This document shows positions 16,041 through 25,600 of a DNA stretch of 64,000 bases, piece by piece; position 1 is the first letter of the stretch, and every line of letters starts with the position of its first letter. This DNA is from DATBGO01 sp963695645 (GTDB lineage: Bacteria > Actinomycetota > Actinomycetes > Streptosporangiales > Streptosporangiaceae). The position numbers and the translations under genes are program-made. The notes under the pieces were generated by a model. The model was not told where the DNA came from and did not search any database. It worked only from the letters and a program-made list of their open reading frames with translations. The stretch lies in the NCBI GenBank assembly GCA_963695645.1, contig CAVOHC010000016.1, positions 1 to 64,000 on the forward strand. Direction: 5' to 3'.

Positions 16041-16334
16041 TCACCGCGCCTGACGCGCGCAGACGCGGAGCTGCCCGGGGGCGACCGCGTCGCCGTGGAC
16101 GCGGCGAAACGCGATCTGCCCGGGGTCAGCCAGCTCGGTGACAGATGCGATCCGTACGCCTCCATACTCGCCGACGGGATGCTTCCAGCCGGGCTCGCAG
16201 CCATGGCATGGAGGCGAACAGCTGATGACATACCGGCCGGGCTCCTGCCAGCGAAGGCCGGGCGGGTTCGCCAGCAGGCCTCCGGCCGGCTCCCTGCGGA
16301 ACGTCACAACAGCCATTCCCCGTGACGAGCACAT
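16041..16334 (-). CDS. Small hypothetical protein with CxPCHGCEPGW-like Cys motif
   Basis: A 97-residue frame with actinomycete-like codon use (most third bases G or C). The sequence holds GLRWQEPGRYVISCSPPC, then HGCEPGWKHPVGEYGGVR, with Cys residues spaced like a metal site. ATG 16334 has GGGAG about 9 nt upstream; ATG 16316 (MAVVTFRREP) is an alternative. No family is recognised. It is divergent from the LamG protein. Confidence 0.45.
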   Translation of the reverse strand: MCSSRGMAVVTFRREPAGGLLANPPGLRWQEPGRYVISCSPPCHGCEPGWKHPVGEYGGVRIASVTELADPGQIAFRRVHGDAVAPGQLRVCARQAR

Positions 16335-16469
16335 AGCCGAGAAACTCCCAGGTCCCGGGCCAAATCATAAGAAAGCAAGGACCAATAGGCCTGCCGATAA
16401 TACGGTGGTCATCGCTGGGTGACAGTGCATGCGGCTACGAGCCGGCGGGCTTTAAGGAGACGACCTAAC

Positions 16470-17387
16470 ATGTCACGTGGTGGCAGGCTGATCTTAGTTT
16501 CGCTCGGATTGTGCCTTTTCTCAGGCGTAGCGTGCTCAACAGCCGCCGTCTCTCCCGGCCGCCCGATAGTGACGATCAGCGCGAACGGCTGCGCAGAGCA
16601 CCCGGCAGCGGTACCTAACGGAGTAACCACCGCATATGACCGGAAGGTGATTGCACTGGGCCCCGTTTTGTACCTGACCCTGGCACATCCATCGGCTGGG
16701 GTCTACCAGGACTTGTCGAAGAGCGGTGATAACGGTGTTTACCTGCCACGGAGTAAGCCGCCGTCCCCGGTGCGGCTCCCGAATGGCGCGCTCGCCAGCC
16801 AGTTCAACGGGCACGGCCAGTATGTACAAGCCAGCTCGGCAAGCCCGCTCTCGGTCACGCATACTGGCTGCCTGACCGTGGAGGCCTGGATACGGCCAGC
16901 CGCGCTGCAGTTTCCCCTGGAGGAAGGCACTGGCTATGCCAACGTGCTCGGCAAAGGCGAGGCTGACCAGCAGGAGTACGCCTTGCGCATGTATTCGGAG
17001 AGAAATCTCGAGGTCCCGGTACGCCCGAACCGCGTATCCGCATATGCGTTCAATCGCTGGGGGGGATGGGGATCAGGTGCCTATTTTCAGGATCACGTCA
17101 GCATCGGAGACTGGATGATGGTGGCGTTCGTGGTGAGCGACCTGCCGACACCTTCATGGCCCAGGGGATACATCGAGATATACAAGAACGGGCAGCTCCG
17201 AGGGCGTGTCAGCCTGGCCCAGTATAACGTTCGGCCCACCGCAACCAGCTCCCCGTTCCGGATCGCAACACAGAGCTTGGATTCGTTTTTTGACGGAGCT
17301 ATCGGTGACGTCGCAGTTTATGACTATGCCCTTCCTGGCTCGCAGATAGCTAGTACCTACGACGCGATGTTCACGAGCACCGGATAA
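16470..17387 (+). CDS. Exported LamG/concanavalin A-like domain protein
   Basis: Protein of 305 residues. The N terminus is an export signal (MSRGGRLILVSLGLCLFSG) ending VACSTAA, close to but not a perfect lipobox. The rest is one LamG-type jelly roll: ASQFNGHGQYVQAS, CLTVEAWIRPAAL, IEIYKNGQLRGRVSL, FDGAIGDVAVYDYAL. These domains bind sugars or proteins at the cell surface. ATG 16470 follows AAGGAGACGACCTAAC. The GC content is a little lower than in neighbouring genes, which may point to acquisition. Confidence 0.8.
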   Translation: MSRGGRLILVSLGLCLFSGVACSTAAVSPGRPIVTISANGCAEHPAAVPNGVTTAYDRKVIALGPVLYLTLAHPSAGVYQDLSKSGDNGVYLPRSKPPSPVRLPNGALASQFNGHGQYVQASSASPLSVTHTGCLTVEAWIRPAALQFPLEEGTGYANVLGKGEADQQEYALRMYSERNLEVPVRPNRVSAYAFNRWGGWGSGAYFQDHVSIGDWMMVAFVVSDLPTPSWPRGYIEIYKNGQLRGRVSLAQYNVRPTATSSPFRIATQSLDSFFDGAIGDVAVYDYALPGSQIASTYDAMFTSTG

Positions 17388-17513
17388 GGACGTGCCAGCC
17401 GGCTCGGTAATCCCGGGATCACCATCAACAAATGACCCGCCCGGCGGGAACCGGCTAAGAGAACCTGCCGACAGCAGCGGAATTCTCGAACCCCAGCACC
17501 CGGCAGGCGTGCC

Positions 17514-17816
17514 TTACTGCTCGCGATCGCGGCGCAGCCGCTCGAGGACCTCGCCGGGACTGTCGGCGGTGACCCGGATCATCGCCCGCACCGCGTCCGC
17601 CAGCGCGACACGCGGGACGTCGAGCGTGACTGCGGCTACGTCGGCCAGCCGGGTGAGCTGGCGGTAGAGCTCCGGGCTCAGGTCGAGGGTCACCCTGACC
17701 GGCTTCGACCGGATCGCGGTCCGGCCGGCCGGAAGCGCATCGGCTTCGGTGCGCCTGGCCGCGGCGGCCGCCATCTGCGCCTTCCGCTGCTCCCGCTGCG
17801 CGCGCGGTGTGGTCAT
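17514..17816 (-). CDS. RHH-type small partner protein of ParA
   Basis: Protein of 100 residues with a basic, Ala-rich N terminus (RAQREQRKAQMAAAAARR) and a ribbon-helix-helix-like C half (VRVTLDLSPELYRQLTRLAD). Its ATG at 17816 overlaps the ParA stop as ATGA, so the two are translated together. It probably binds DNA and stimulates the ParA ATPase, as in plasmid type Ib/III partition modules. Confidence 0.7.
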   Translation of the reverse strand: MTTPRAQREQRKAQMAAAAARRTEADALPAGRTAIRSKPVRVTLDLSPELYRQLTRLADVAAVTLDVPRVALADAVRAMIRVTADSPGEVLERLRRDREQ

Positions 17817-18484
17817 GTCCGCACCGAGCAGAGCGGCGCGCATCGCTCGATGAGGTCATGCGCGACGTTGCGCCACACCTCGCGGCCGGTGATGGGAATC
17901 GGCATGCCGAAGCTCTGTGCGTAGACCTCCAGCCGCGGCACGGCCGTCCTCAGCACGTCATAGCCGAGGCCTTCAAGTGCCTCCCGGGCGTCGGCAGTCG
18001 AGTTCGCGCGAGCGACGTACCGGTTGAGCAGGATGGCCGAACGAGCGCCCCGGTCCCGGAATGCCTCCACCTCCCGGATCTCGTCCCGGACCGGCGAGGT
18101 GCGGTTGATCTCGATCGGGCTCGGCGCGCACGGGATCAGGATCTCGTCGGCGTACCGCAGCGCCGACCTGGCAATGCCAGCGTGATCCTCCAGCTGCGGC
18201 GCATCGATGATCACCACGTCGTCCGAGTCGGCGATCTCGGGTAGCCGGCGGTGCAGTTCGCGGGACGGCAAGGCCACGATCCGGAACGGGAACGCCTCGT
18301 TCGGCGGCAGTCCCGGGTACATGGCAGCGAGATCGGACCATTCCAGAGCGCTGCCTGACGGGTCGGCGTCCACCAGCAGCACGCTATTCCCAGCCTGCGC
18401 GAAAATGTGCGCTAGCCAGACCGCTGATGTGGTCTTGCCAGTGCCCGGCTTGAGGTTGGCCAACGCGAGGCGGATCCCCGTCAT
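17813..18484 (-). CDS. parA: ParA-family partition ATPase
   Basis: Protein of 223 residues. The deviant Walker A is LANLKPGTGKTTSAVWLA, the A' box is VLLVDADPSGSALEW, and Walker B is DVVIIDAPQLED. ATG 18484 (MTGIRLALANLKPG) is used because homology starts there; the 30 extra residues upstream are unlike the family. It is shorter than chromosomal ParA/Soj (about 300 residues) and resembles plasmid or integrative-element proteins. No replication or integrase gene is visible nearby, so this is an orphan module. Confidence 0.85.
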   Translation of the reverse strand: MTGIRLALANLKPGTGKTTSAVWLAHIFAQAGNSVLLVDADPSGSALEWSDLAAMYPGLPPNEAFPFRIVALPSRELHRRLPEIADSDDVVIIDAPQLEDHAGIARSALRYADEILIPCAPSPIEINRTSPVRDEIREVEAFRDRGARSAILLNRYVARANSTADAREALEGLGYDVLRTAVPRLEVYAQSFGMPIPITGREVWRNVAHDLIERCAPLCSVRT

Positions 18485-18588
18485 CCAGGCAGTATTGCAG
18501 CGTGTGACGCATTGCGGTAGCCGGTGGCGAGCATGCTGGCGCGCGGTGCTCCCTTCGGAACTGTGTGCTACCAACGCCGGGGCAGTTA

Positions 18589-18604
18589 TGCAGTGGATAC
18601 TGCA
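18589..18604. promoter_or_regulatory. Palindrome upstream of parA
   Basis: TGCAGTGGATACTGCA has 6-bp arms around a 4-bp centre and lies about 105 bp before the parA start. It may be a partition or autoregulatory site for the RHH protein. Only one copy was found. Confidence 0.35.
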
Positions 18605-18768
18605 CCCACTCTAACAGGACAGGCCGCTGGTTTCGCGTGGCCGCAGCCCATGCGATGAATCAGCGTTTTGCCCCGAAAGGCGTAGATCAACTCACGCATT
18701 TCGTCAGCGACCTGGGCGAATGTTACGCACAGTCTGTGGATGGCGATGTGGAGTAAGGTGCAGCCATC

Positions 18769-19161
18769 TCAGTCGTCGTGCACGTGAAAGACGCCGCCGT
18801 GCTCGGCAAGGTATTTCTTGCCGACCGCTTCTGCCTCCTCCCGCGTCGCGTACCCGACCTTGCGGCCGATGTTCAGCGAGGCCACGTAAGAGGGAGTCCA
18901 GGTGACTCGCCACGGGCCGCCTTGTGATCCGCCAAGGCGGCGGGCGACCTCGTCGTTGACGGCGTCACGCAGGTCATCAGCCTCGTCGGTGCCCGTGGGG
19001 AACTGGGCTTTCCGGTAGTAATCGTTGGCGTCCACGGTGTTGTCGAGTTCGTCCCACGAGGAAGCGTCCTCCGGGATTTGCCCGCTGTCCTGATCCTCTT
19101 TGATCATGGCCATGATGACGTCGGCGTAGCGCTGCACGTCTTCCTTCTTAGGCTTAGGCAT
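18769..19161 (-). CDS. Hypothetical acidic protein
   Basis: Protein of 130 residues, starting MPKPKKEDVQRYADVIMAM and ending GGVFHVHDD. It is highly charged and soluble. The middle (DELDNTVDANDYYRKAQFP) and the C-terminal VGYATREEAEAVGKKYLAEH look like a small alpha/beta domain that could read a repeat or handle nucleotides, but no family is recognised. The start is supported by AGGAGGCAGGCTC. It sits between parA and a membrane protein, all on the minus strand. Confidence 0.65.
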   Translation of the reverse strand: MPKPKKEDVQRYADVIMAMIKEDQDSGQIPEDASSWDELDNTVDANDYYRKAQFPTGTDEADDLRDAVNDEVARRLGGSQGGPWRVTWTPSYVASLNIGRKVGYATREEAEAVGKKYLAEHGGVFHVHDD

Positions 19162-19275
19162 GAGCCTGCCTCCTTTGTCCTACTCCAGGAGCATGTCTCC
19201 ATGCTTCGCCTGCTTGCCGAGCGATGGCAGAGCAGTTGGGCCCGGCCCCAGCGGACCTCGGTCACCCAGTTCTGC

Positions 19276-19905
19276 CTAGCTCTGAATGTCGGCGCCGACG
19301 TGGCCGGCCTGCAGCGCCTGGGCCCTGTCCTGCCCACTGCGGCAGGACAGGATCACCGCCAGCGGCCAGAGGGCCTGCGCCGCGCCGAGGACCCGCTCCG
19401 CCAGGCCAACAAGCGCGCCGCCGGAAAAGAGCTCGGCCACGAACCACACGAGCAGGCCGAGCAGCACCGCGACAGCGCTGGCCGCAACGCCCGGCCGCAG
19501 TCCCCACGGCACCGAGAGCCCGCGCTTGCAGCCACCGGCCGGCCACACCGTCAGGGCGATGAAACCGACCGCCGCCCATATCCCGTGCGTTAACGAGCCG
19601 CCGCCGCGATCAGGGCTGACCGCGACCAGTATGCCCGCGATACCGCCTGCGACCAGGACCAGCCGCCCGGGTGAGGCGGCCGGCTTCAGCGCCAGCCCGA
19701 TCATGATGTCGCAGGCACCCACGACCACGAACACGAGCGTCATCACCCACCGGTCGGCGGCACCCACCGCCGCGAGAGAGCTGACGGTTCTGGTTACCGA
19801 GTTGAAGGAGCCCGGCTGCAGCCAGGCAGCAAGCGTCCACCCGCCGACCAGCAGCACCGGGGCCGCCGCCGACGAGACCACCCCCCACCACGGCACGCCC
19901 CGCAC
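19276..19905 (-). CDS. DUF998 membrane protein
   Basis: About 209 residues with six hydrophobic helices. It begins near VRGVPWWGVVSSAAAPVLLV, and the DUF998 pattern GGWTLAAWLQPGSFNSVTRT and TLVFVVVGACDIMIGLAL is clear. The GTG at 19905 is a best guess; GTG 19896 and a longer start at 19959 are possible. Function unknown. The 3' end lies close to the hypothetical gene on the same strand. Confidence 0.75.
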   Translation of the reverse strand: MRGVPWWGVVSSAAAPVLLVGGWTLAAWLQPGSFNSVTRTVSSLAAVGAADRWVMTLVFVVVGACDIMIGLALKPAASPGRLVLVAGGIAGILVAVSPDRGGGSLTHGIWAAVGFIALTVWPAGGCKRGLSVPWGLRPGVAASAVAVLLGLLVWFVAELFSGGALVGLAERVLGAAQALWPLAVILSCRSGQDRAQALQAGHVGADIQS

Positions 19906-20000
19906 AACACCACCGTAGAACGAACGACACAGCCACCCCAGATCCGGCCCCAAAGACACGCCATCGCGGCCCGGATCGCGCCGGCCGCGCGGTGCCGGAC

Positions 20001-22082
20001 CTAGAGCGGCCGGTACCTATTGCCCCGGATCGTGTTCGCAACCCCCCTGTTAACGAGCGGGAGACCGGTGTTCGGCAGCGAGCGGCCGATCCTGTCGAGC
20101 CCGATGTAGTTATGAATTACGCGGTTGTCATGCGTCCCAGCTCGCAGCGTCACGCCGTTTCCGGTGTTGCCGCTGATCAGATTTAACGGCTTCGCGCGAG
20201 CACCGATGGAATTGCGGTACGCCGTACCAGCGATGAGGACCCCGCCATGCCGGTTGCCCAGCGCGCCCAGGCCGAAGATCTTCGTCCCGATGAAACTGCC
20301 GAAGACCAGGTTGCCATGTGCCCTGCCCATTATGGCCAGCCCATAGCCCTTGTTCCCGGAGAACGTGTCCTGCCGAATCACCGAGCGCCGCGTACCGCCG
20401 ACGACGTTATGATGCGCGGTGCCGTCGATCAGGACACCGTCGCCGTCGTTGGGCAGCGCGGATCCGCCGTTGGTGGTCAGGCCCGCGATGTCGGGGTCGA
20501 TCGTCACCCCGGACGCGTTGCCCGCCAGCTCGATCCCGTTCTCCCGGTTCCCTGAGAACACGTTCGTCCGGGCCAGGTTGTCGCCGCCGGTCGACGTGAT
20601 GAGCAGCCCGTCGCGGCCGTTGGGCGCGGCGCCCTTGAAAGCCAGCAGGCCGCCAAAGGTATTGAACGTGATGAACCCCGTCGCCCGGCCGGCCACCTCG
20701 ATGCCGTTGCGGCCGTTGCCCGCGGAAACGTTCCCCAGCGGAATCACCCCGCCGACGTGGGTGTCCGCAGAAGAGCCGTCCACCCGGATGCCATCAAGCC
20801 TGTTACGCACGATGGCGGTGTTGTTGGCGCCGATGCCGAAGAAGTTGCCCTGGACAAGGACTTTGTTCGAGTCGGTGACGCGCAGGCCGTTCTGGCCGTT
20901 GCCGGACAGGACGTTGTAGTAGACGAACGGGTTATTGACGAACTTGCAACCGGTCAGCGAGTTGTGGCCGGCTTGCTTGATCCACACGCCGTCGCCTGCA
21001 TTGCCGATCGCAGCATCTCCGTGCGCCGTCGTCCCGATGAAGTTGCCGTTCAGCACGTTGTGGCGCGAGCCGGCGTCGATCAGCACGCCGCTCCCGGCGT
21101 TGCCCGATATCAGGTTGCCCAGCGGGGGCACGACGAAGACCGGGGTCACGGTGCCCTTGGATCCGGTCGGGTTGTTCGTCTCGCCCGTGGCAGTGTCGGT
21201 GAACTCGGTACCGCCGATCTCGTTGCCGTCCGACCGCCGGGTGATCGTTATGCCGTCCCCGCCGTTAGCGACGCGCGACTTGCCTGCCGCGTTCGTCCCG
21301 ATACGGTTGGCTACCACGGTATTGCCTGATGATCCGGCCAGCACGATGCCGCTTCCGGAGTTTCCGGAGATCACGTTCGCGACAACGCCCGAAGCACCCG
21401 AGTCGTTCAGCCCGATGAAGTTGTTCCTGGACCTCGCCGACACGTAGACGCCGTCTCCGTGGTTGCCGGATGCCTTACCGTGCAGGTTCAGGCCGATGTA
21501 GTTGTGGTTGAGCGTGATGGGCCCGGCGTCCAGCGTCACCCCGTCACCGCTCGCGTTGTCGACGGCGACGCCGAGGAGCTGCGAGCCGCGAGAGCCTGCC
21601 GCGAAACGCAGGCCGGCCCGGGCGTGGCAGTTAACTTCAAGCACCGGCGGCCCGCCGCTGACATAGCCCGGCGCCGACGCTGCGTTAATTTTCACTTTTC
21701 TTGAGATAGCAGGCAGCCGGCTGGCGAGGGTGATAGTCCCGGCCACAGAGAAGTTAATGAGCGTGGACATTCCCGGCGGCGTCGCGTCAGCGGCCTTAAT
21801 CGCCGCCCGGAGCGAACCCGCGCCGGAGTCTGAGCGATTCGTCACCACGATGGTCTGCGAGTTTGCCCGAGAGCGGCTTTCGGCTGTCGCCGCCTGGGCT
21901 GTCGCCGCCTGGGCTGTCGCCGCCTGGGCTGTCGCCGCCTGGGCTGTCGCCGCCTGGGCTGTCGCCGCCTGGGCTGTCGCCGCCTGGGCTGTCGCCGCCG
22001 CGCTGGCCTGGCCAGCGGCGGCCACCGACGCGCAGGCGGTCAGGCAGGCGGCGGCGCCGACTCGGCACAGGATTATCCGCAT
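20001..22082 (-). CDS. Secreted right-handed beta-helix protein
   Basis: Protein of 693 residues. A signal peptide (MRIILCRVGAAACLTACASV, then AAAGQASA) is followed by AATAQ repeats (about residues 28-66). Many beta-helix rungs of the type NVISGNSGSGIVLAG, NTVVANRIGTNAAG, NLISGNTGNGVTLRAG follow, down to the C terminus. Parallel beta-helix proteins of this kind act on or bind polysaccharides outside the cell; no catalytic residues are assigned. ATG 22082 is preferred over 22145 because it opens a canonical signal peptide. The C terminus ends at a rung without an anchor. Confidence 0.85.
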   Translation of the reverse strand: MRIILCRVGAAACLTACASVAAAGQASAAATAQAATAQAATAQAATAQAATAQAATAQAATAQAATAESRSRANSQTIVVTNRSDSGAGSLRAAIKAADATPPGMSTLINFSVAGTITLASRLPAISRKVKINAASAPGYVSGGPPVLEVNCHARAGLRFAAGSRGSQLLGVAVDNASGDGVTLDAGPITLNHNYIGLNLHGKASGNHGDGVYVSARSRNNFIGLNDSGASGVVANVISGNSGSGIVLAGSSGNTVVANRIGTNAAGKSRVANGGDGITITRRSDGNEIGGTEFTDTATGETNNPTGSKGTVTPVFVVPPLGNLISGNAGSGVLIDAGSRHNVLNGNFIGTTAHGDAAIGNAGDGVWIKQAGHNSLTGCKFVNNPFVYYNVLSGNGQNGLRVTDSNKVLVQGNFFGIGANNTAIVRNRLDGIRVDGSSADTHVGGVIPLGNVSAGNGRNGIEVAGRATGFITFNTFGGLLAFKGAAPNGRDGLLITSTGGDNLARTNVFSGNRENGIELAGNASGVTIDPDIAGLTTNGGSALPNDGDGVLIDGTAHHNVVGGTRRSVIRQDTFSGNKGYGLAIMGRAHGNLVFGSFIGTKIFGLGALGNRHGGVLIAGTAYRNSIGARAKPLNLISGNTGNGVTLRAGTHDNRVIHNYIGLDRIGRSLPNTGLPLVNRGVANTIRGNRYRPL
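21883..22002. repeat. 15-bp in-frame tandem repeat, seven copies plus one divergent
   Basis: gctgtcgccgcctgg is repeated without change from 21883, with an eighth, altered unit at 21988. On the minus strand it encodes the Ala-Ala-Thr-Ala-Gln spacer right after the signal peptide of the beta-helix protein. Unit length keeps the frame. Confidence 0.95.
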
Positions 22083-22192
22083 GGAATTACCGCGGGTGAA
22101 CAATGCCTGGCGCGGTAATCTCGGATACGCGGTGAAGGCGAACATTGTTAGCCTGCTTCCATAACTGACAGAATGACCGAGGTGTCCCCTAC

Positions 22193-22600
22193 TTAGGCCA
22201 TGCGGAATCCGTTGGCCGAAGATAACACGCGCTCATTCATATAGCGTGCAACGGTCCCGCTGATTCTCTGCTCACGGACCCCGAACAGCAGGCCGATGCT
22301 GTCCGCGTGCAGGCGCCGCCCGACGAAGCCGAGTACCTCCAGTGACTCCCGGTCCAGCCAATGCGCGTCGTCGACCAAGCAGATCAGCGACTGCTCGGCG
22401 GCAACGTCCGCGAGCAACGTCAGCGCGCCGAGGCCGACCAGGAACCGGTCCGCCGGCCTGCCCGCGGACGGGCCGAACGTCGAACCCAGCGCATCGCGCT
22501 GCGGAGCAGGCAGCCGGTCGATCCGGTCGAGGAACGGCAGCAGCAGGCGCCGGTCCGGCCCATGCCCGAGCATCGTTTGCTCCGCTAGTGTGAACAGGTG
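22193..22600 (-). pseudogene. Fragment of a LuxR-family AAA ATPase regulator
   Basis: A frame of about 135 residues matches the middle of large LuxR/LAL regulators: LPFLDRIDRLPAPQRDALGS, ADRFLVGLGALTLLAD, then Walker B-like LICLVDDAHWLDRESLEVLG and ADSIGLLFGVRE. The Walker A before it, and the TPR and HTH domains after it, are absent; the 3' end is unrelated sequence up to the stop at 22193. It abuts the start of lhr, so one end was probably lost in a rearrangement there. Confidence 0.75.
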
Positions 22601-25600
22601 CTCGAATCGTTCCATCCTGCAGTCGCGGCCTGGTTCGTCCGGCGGTTCCCGGACGGCCCGACAGAACCGCAAGCGCAGGGCTGGGGCCAGATCGCGGCCG
22701 GCCGGCACACGCTGATCGCCGCGCCAACCGGTTCCGGGAAGACGCTGGCCGCGTTCCTGGTGTGCATCGACCGGATCTACCGCGCGCACGAGGTAGCGGT
22801 CGCCGAGGCAGCCGTCGCCGCTCCGGGCGGCGCGGCCCTGGACGACGGCCCCGGCGGAAGCGGATCTGAGCCGGCCGCCGGGCCGCAGGTGGTCTATGTC
22901 TCGCCGCTGAAGGCGCTGGCCGTCGACATCTGGCAGAACCTGGAGCGGCCGTTGCGCGAGATCGCCGAGACCGCAGCTGACCTGGGGCTCAGTGCGCCGG
23001 ACATCCGGGTCGCTGTGCGGACGGGTGATACGGCCGCGGCCGAGCGCGCCGCGATGCTCAAGCGGCCGCCGGATTTCCTGATCACCACCCCGGAGTCGCT
23101 GTACCTGCTGGTCACCTCGGAGCGGGCCCGGGCGATGCTGGCGCCGGCCGCCACGGTGATCGTCGATGAGATCCATGCGGTCGCGGGGAACAAACGCGGC
23201 TCCCACCTGGCGCTGACGCTGGAGCGGCTTGAGCACCTTACGGCAGGGCCGGTGCAGCGGATCGGGCTGTCAGCGACCCAGCAGCCCATCCAGGCGGTCG
23301 CCCGGCTGCTGGTCGGCGCTGGCCCGGACCGCTCGGCGGCGGACGGCTCGCCGCGCTGCGCGATCGTGGATACCGGGCATCGCCGCGACCTCGACCTGGC
23401 CCTCGAACTGCCCGACGACGAGCTCGGCGCGGTCGCCACGGCCGAGCAGATGGCCGCCATCCTGGACATGATCGCCGCGCATGTGCTCGAGCACCGGACC
23501 ACGCTGGTGTTCGTCAACACCCGGCGGCTGGCCGAGCGGGTCGCGCACCAGCTGGGCGAGCGGCTTGGCGAGGACCAGGTCGCCGCGCATCACGGCAGCC
23601 TGTCGAAGGACCGGCGGCAGCGGGTGGAGTCCCGGCTGCGGTCGGGCGACTTGCGGGCGCTGGTGGCGACCGCGTCGCTGGAGCTCGGCATCGACATCGG
23701 GCCGGTCGAGCTGGTCTGCCAGATCGGCTCGCCGCGTAGTTTCGCCACGTTGCTGCAGCGGGTCGGCCGGTCCAACCACAGCCGCGGCGGGATCCCGTCC
23801 GGACGGCTGTACCCGACAACCCGCGATGAGCTGGTCGAATGCGCCGCGCTGCTGCGCGGGGCGCGGTCCGGGCGGCTGGACGCGCTGCAGATCCCGGCCG
23901 GCCCGCTGGACATCCTCGCCCAGCAGATGGTCGCTGAGTGCGCAGCCGCTGAATGGGCCGAAGACGATCTCCTGACGCTGTTCCGCAGGGCGGCCCCCTT
24001 CGCGGAGCTGACTGCCGCCGATTTCGCCGAGGTCGCCGAGCTGGTTTCCGAGGGGATTTCAACGGGTCGCGGGCGCCGGGCTGCGTACCTGCATCGCGAT
24101 CAGGTCGGCGGGCGGCTGCGAGGGCGCCGCGGTGCCCGGCTCGCCGCGCTCACCTCTGGCGGGGCGATCCCGGAGCTCGGGGACTTCCGGGTGCTGGCCG
24201 AGCCGGACGGGGCCCTGGTCGGGACCGTGAACGAGGACTGGGCGATCGAGTCGATGGCCGGGGACGTGTTCCTGCTCGGCACCACGTCCTGGCGGATCCG
24301 GCGGGTGGAGCCGGGCATCGTCCGGGTCGAGGACGCCCGCGGCGCGCCGCCGTCGGTGCCGTTCTGGCTCGGCGAGGCGCCCGGCCGCACGCATGAGCTG
24401 TCGGAAGAGGTCTGCGCCGTCCGCAAGGCCGTCGCGCAGCGGCTGTCCGACGGGCGGCGAGCCGAGGCGACCGCCTGGCTGGAGGCCGAATGCGGCCTCG
24501 GCGCCGATGCCGCGCAGACCATCGTCGCCTACCTGGCGGCGGCGCTGGCGCAGCTCGGCGTGCTCCCGGACCTGGGCACGATCGTGCTGGAGCGGTTCTT
24601 CGACGACGCCGGTGGCATGCAGCTGGTCGGGCATGCCCCGTTCGGCGCCCGGCTGAACCGGGCGCTCGGACTGGCGCTGCGCAAGAGATTCTGCGTCACC
24701 TTCGATTTCGAGCTGCAGGCGGCCGCCAGCGACGACGCGATCCTGCTGTCACTCGGGCCGCAGCACAGCTTCCCGCTGGAGCGGGTGCCGAAGTTCCTGG
24801 TCTCGCGGACCGTCGAAGATGTCGTCCGCCAGGCGGTGCTTACCTCGCCGATGTTCGCCGCCCGGTGGCGGTGGAACCTGAACCGGTCGCTGGCCGTGCT
24901 GCGGATGCGCGGCGGGAAGAAGAACCCTCCGGCGATCCAGCGGATGGAGGCGGACGACATCATGGCGGCCGTGTTCCCGACGCTGGCCGCCTGCCAGGAA
25001 AATGTGGCTCCTGGCCCGATCGAGATCCCCGACCACCCGATCGTCCGGCAGACTCTGGACGACTGCCTGCGCGAGGCGATGGACATCGACGGCCTCAAGG
25101 ACCTGCTCGGGCAGATCGAATCCGGCCGGGTCAGCGTGGTGGTGCGGGACACCACCGAGCCGTCGGTCCTGGCCCACGAGATCCTCAACGGGCGGCCGTT
25201 CACTTTCCTCGACGACGCCCCGCTGGAAGAACGCCGCAGCCGCGCGGTGCCGCTGCGCCGCGGCCTGCCGGTCGAGGCTCATGAGCTCGGCAAGCTCGAC
25301 CCGGACGCGATCGAGCAGGTGGCGGCGCAGGTCCGCCCCGACCCGCGGGACGCTGACGAGCTGCACGACCTGCTGATGACCGTGGTCGCGCACCGTCCCG
25401 TGCCGGACTGGCAGCCGTTGATGGACACGCTGGTCGGCAGCCGCCGGGCGGTCACCGTCCGCCCGGCCGTCACTCTCGGCGCTCCGGTCGTCGCCGCTCC
25501 TCCAGTCGCTGCCGCACCTCCGGCTGCCGCGGCCGCGGTCAACGTCCGCGCACCGGATGGGGAACTGTGGGCGGCGGTAGAACGCCGACCCGCCGTGGAA

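Noticed and set aside
18708..18750. Resemblance of acctgggcgaa...cacagtctgtgg to the conserved leaders
   Set aside because: Only an 11-bp block and scattered bases agree with 12947-12985; without the other leader blocks this may be chance in high-GC DNA.
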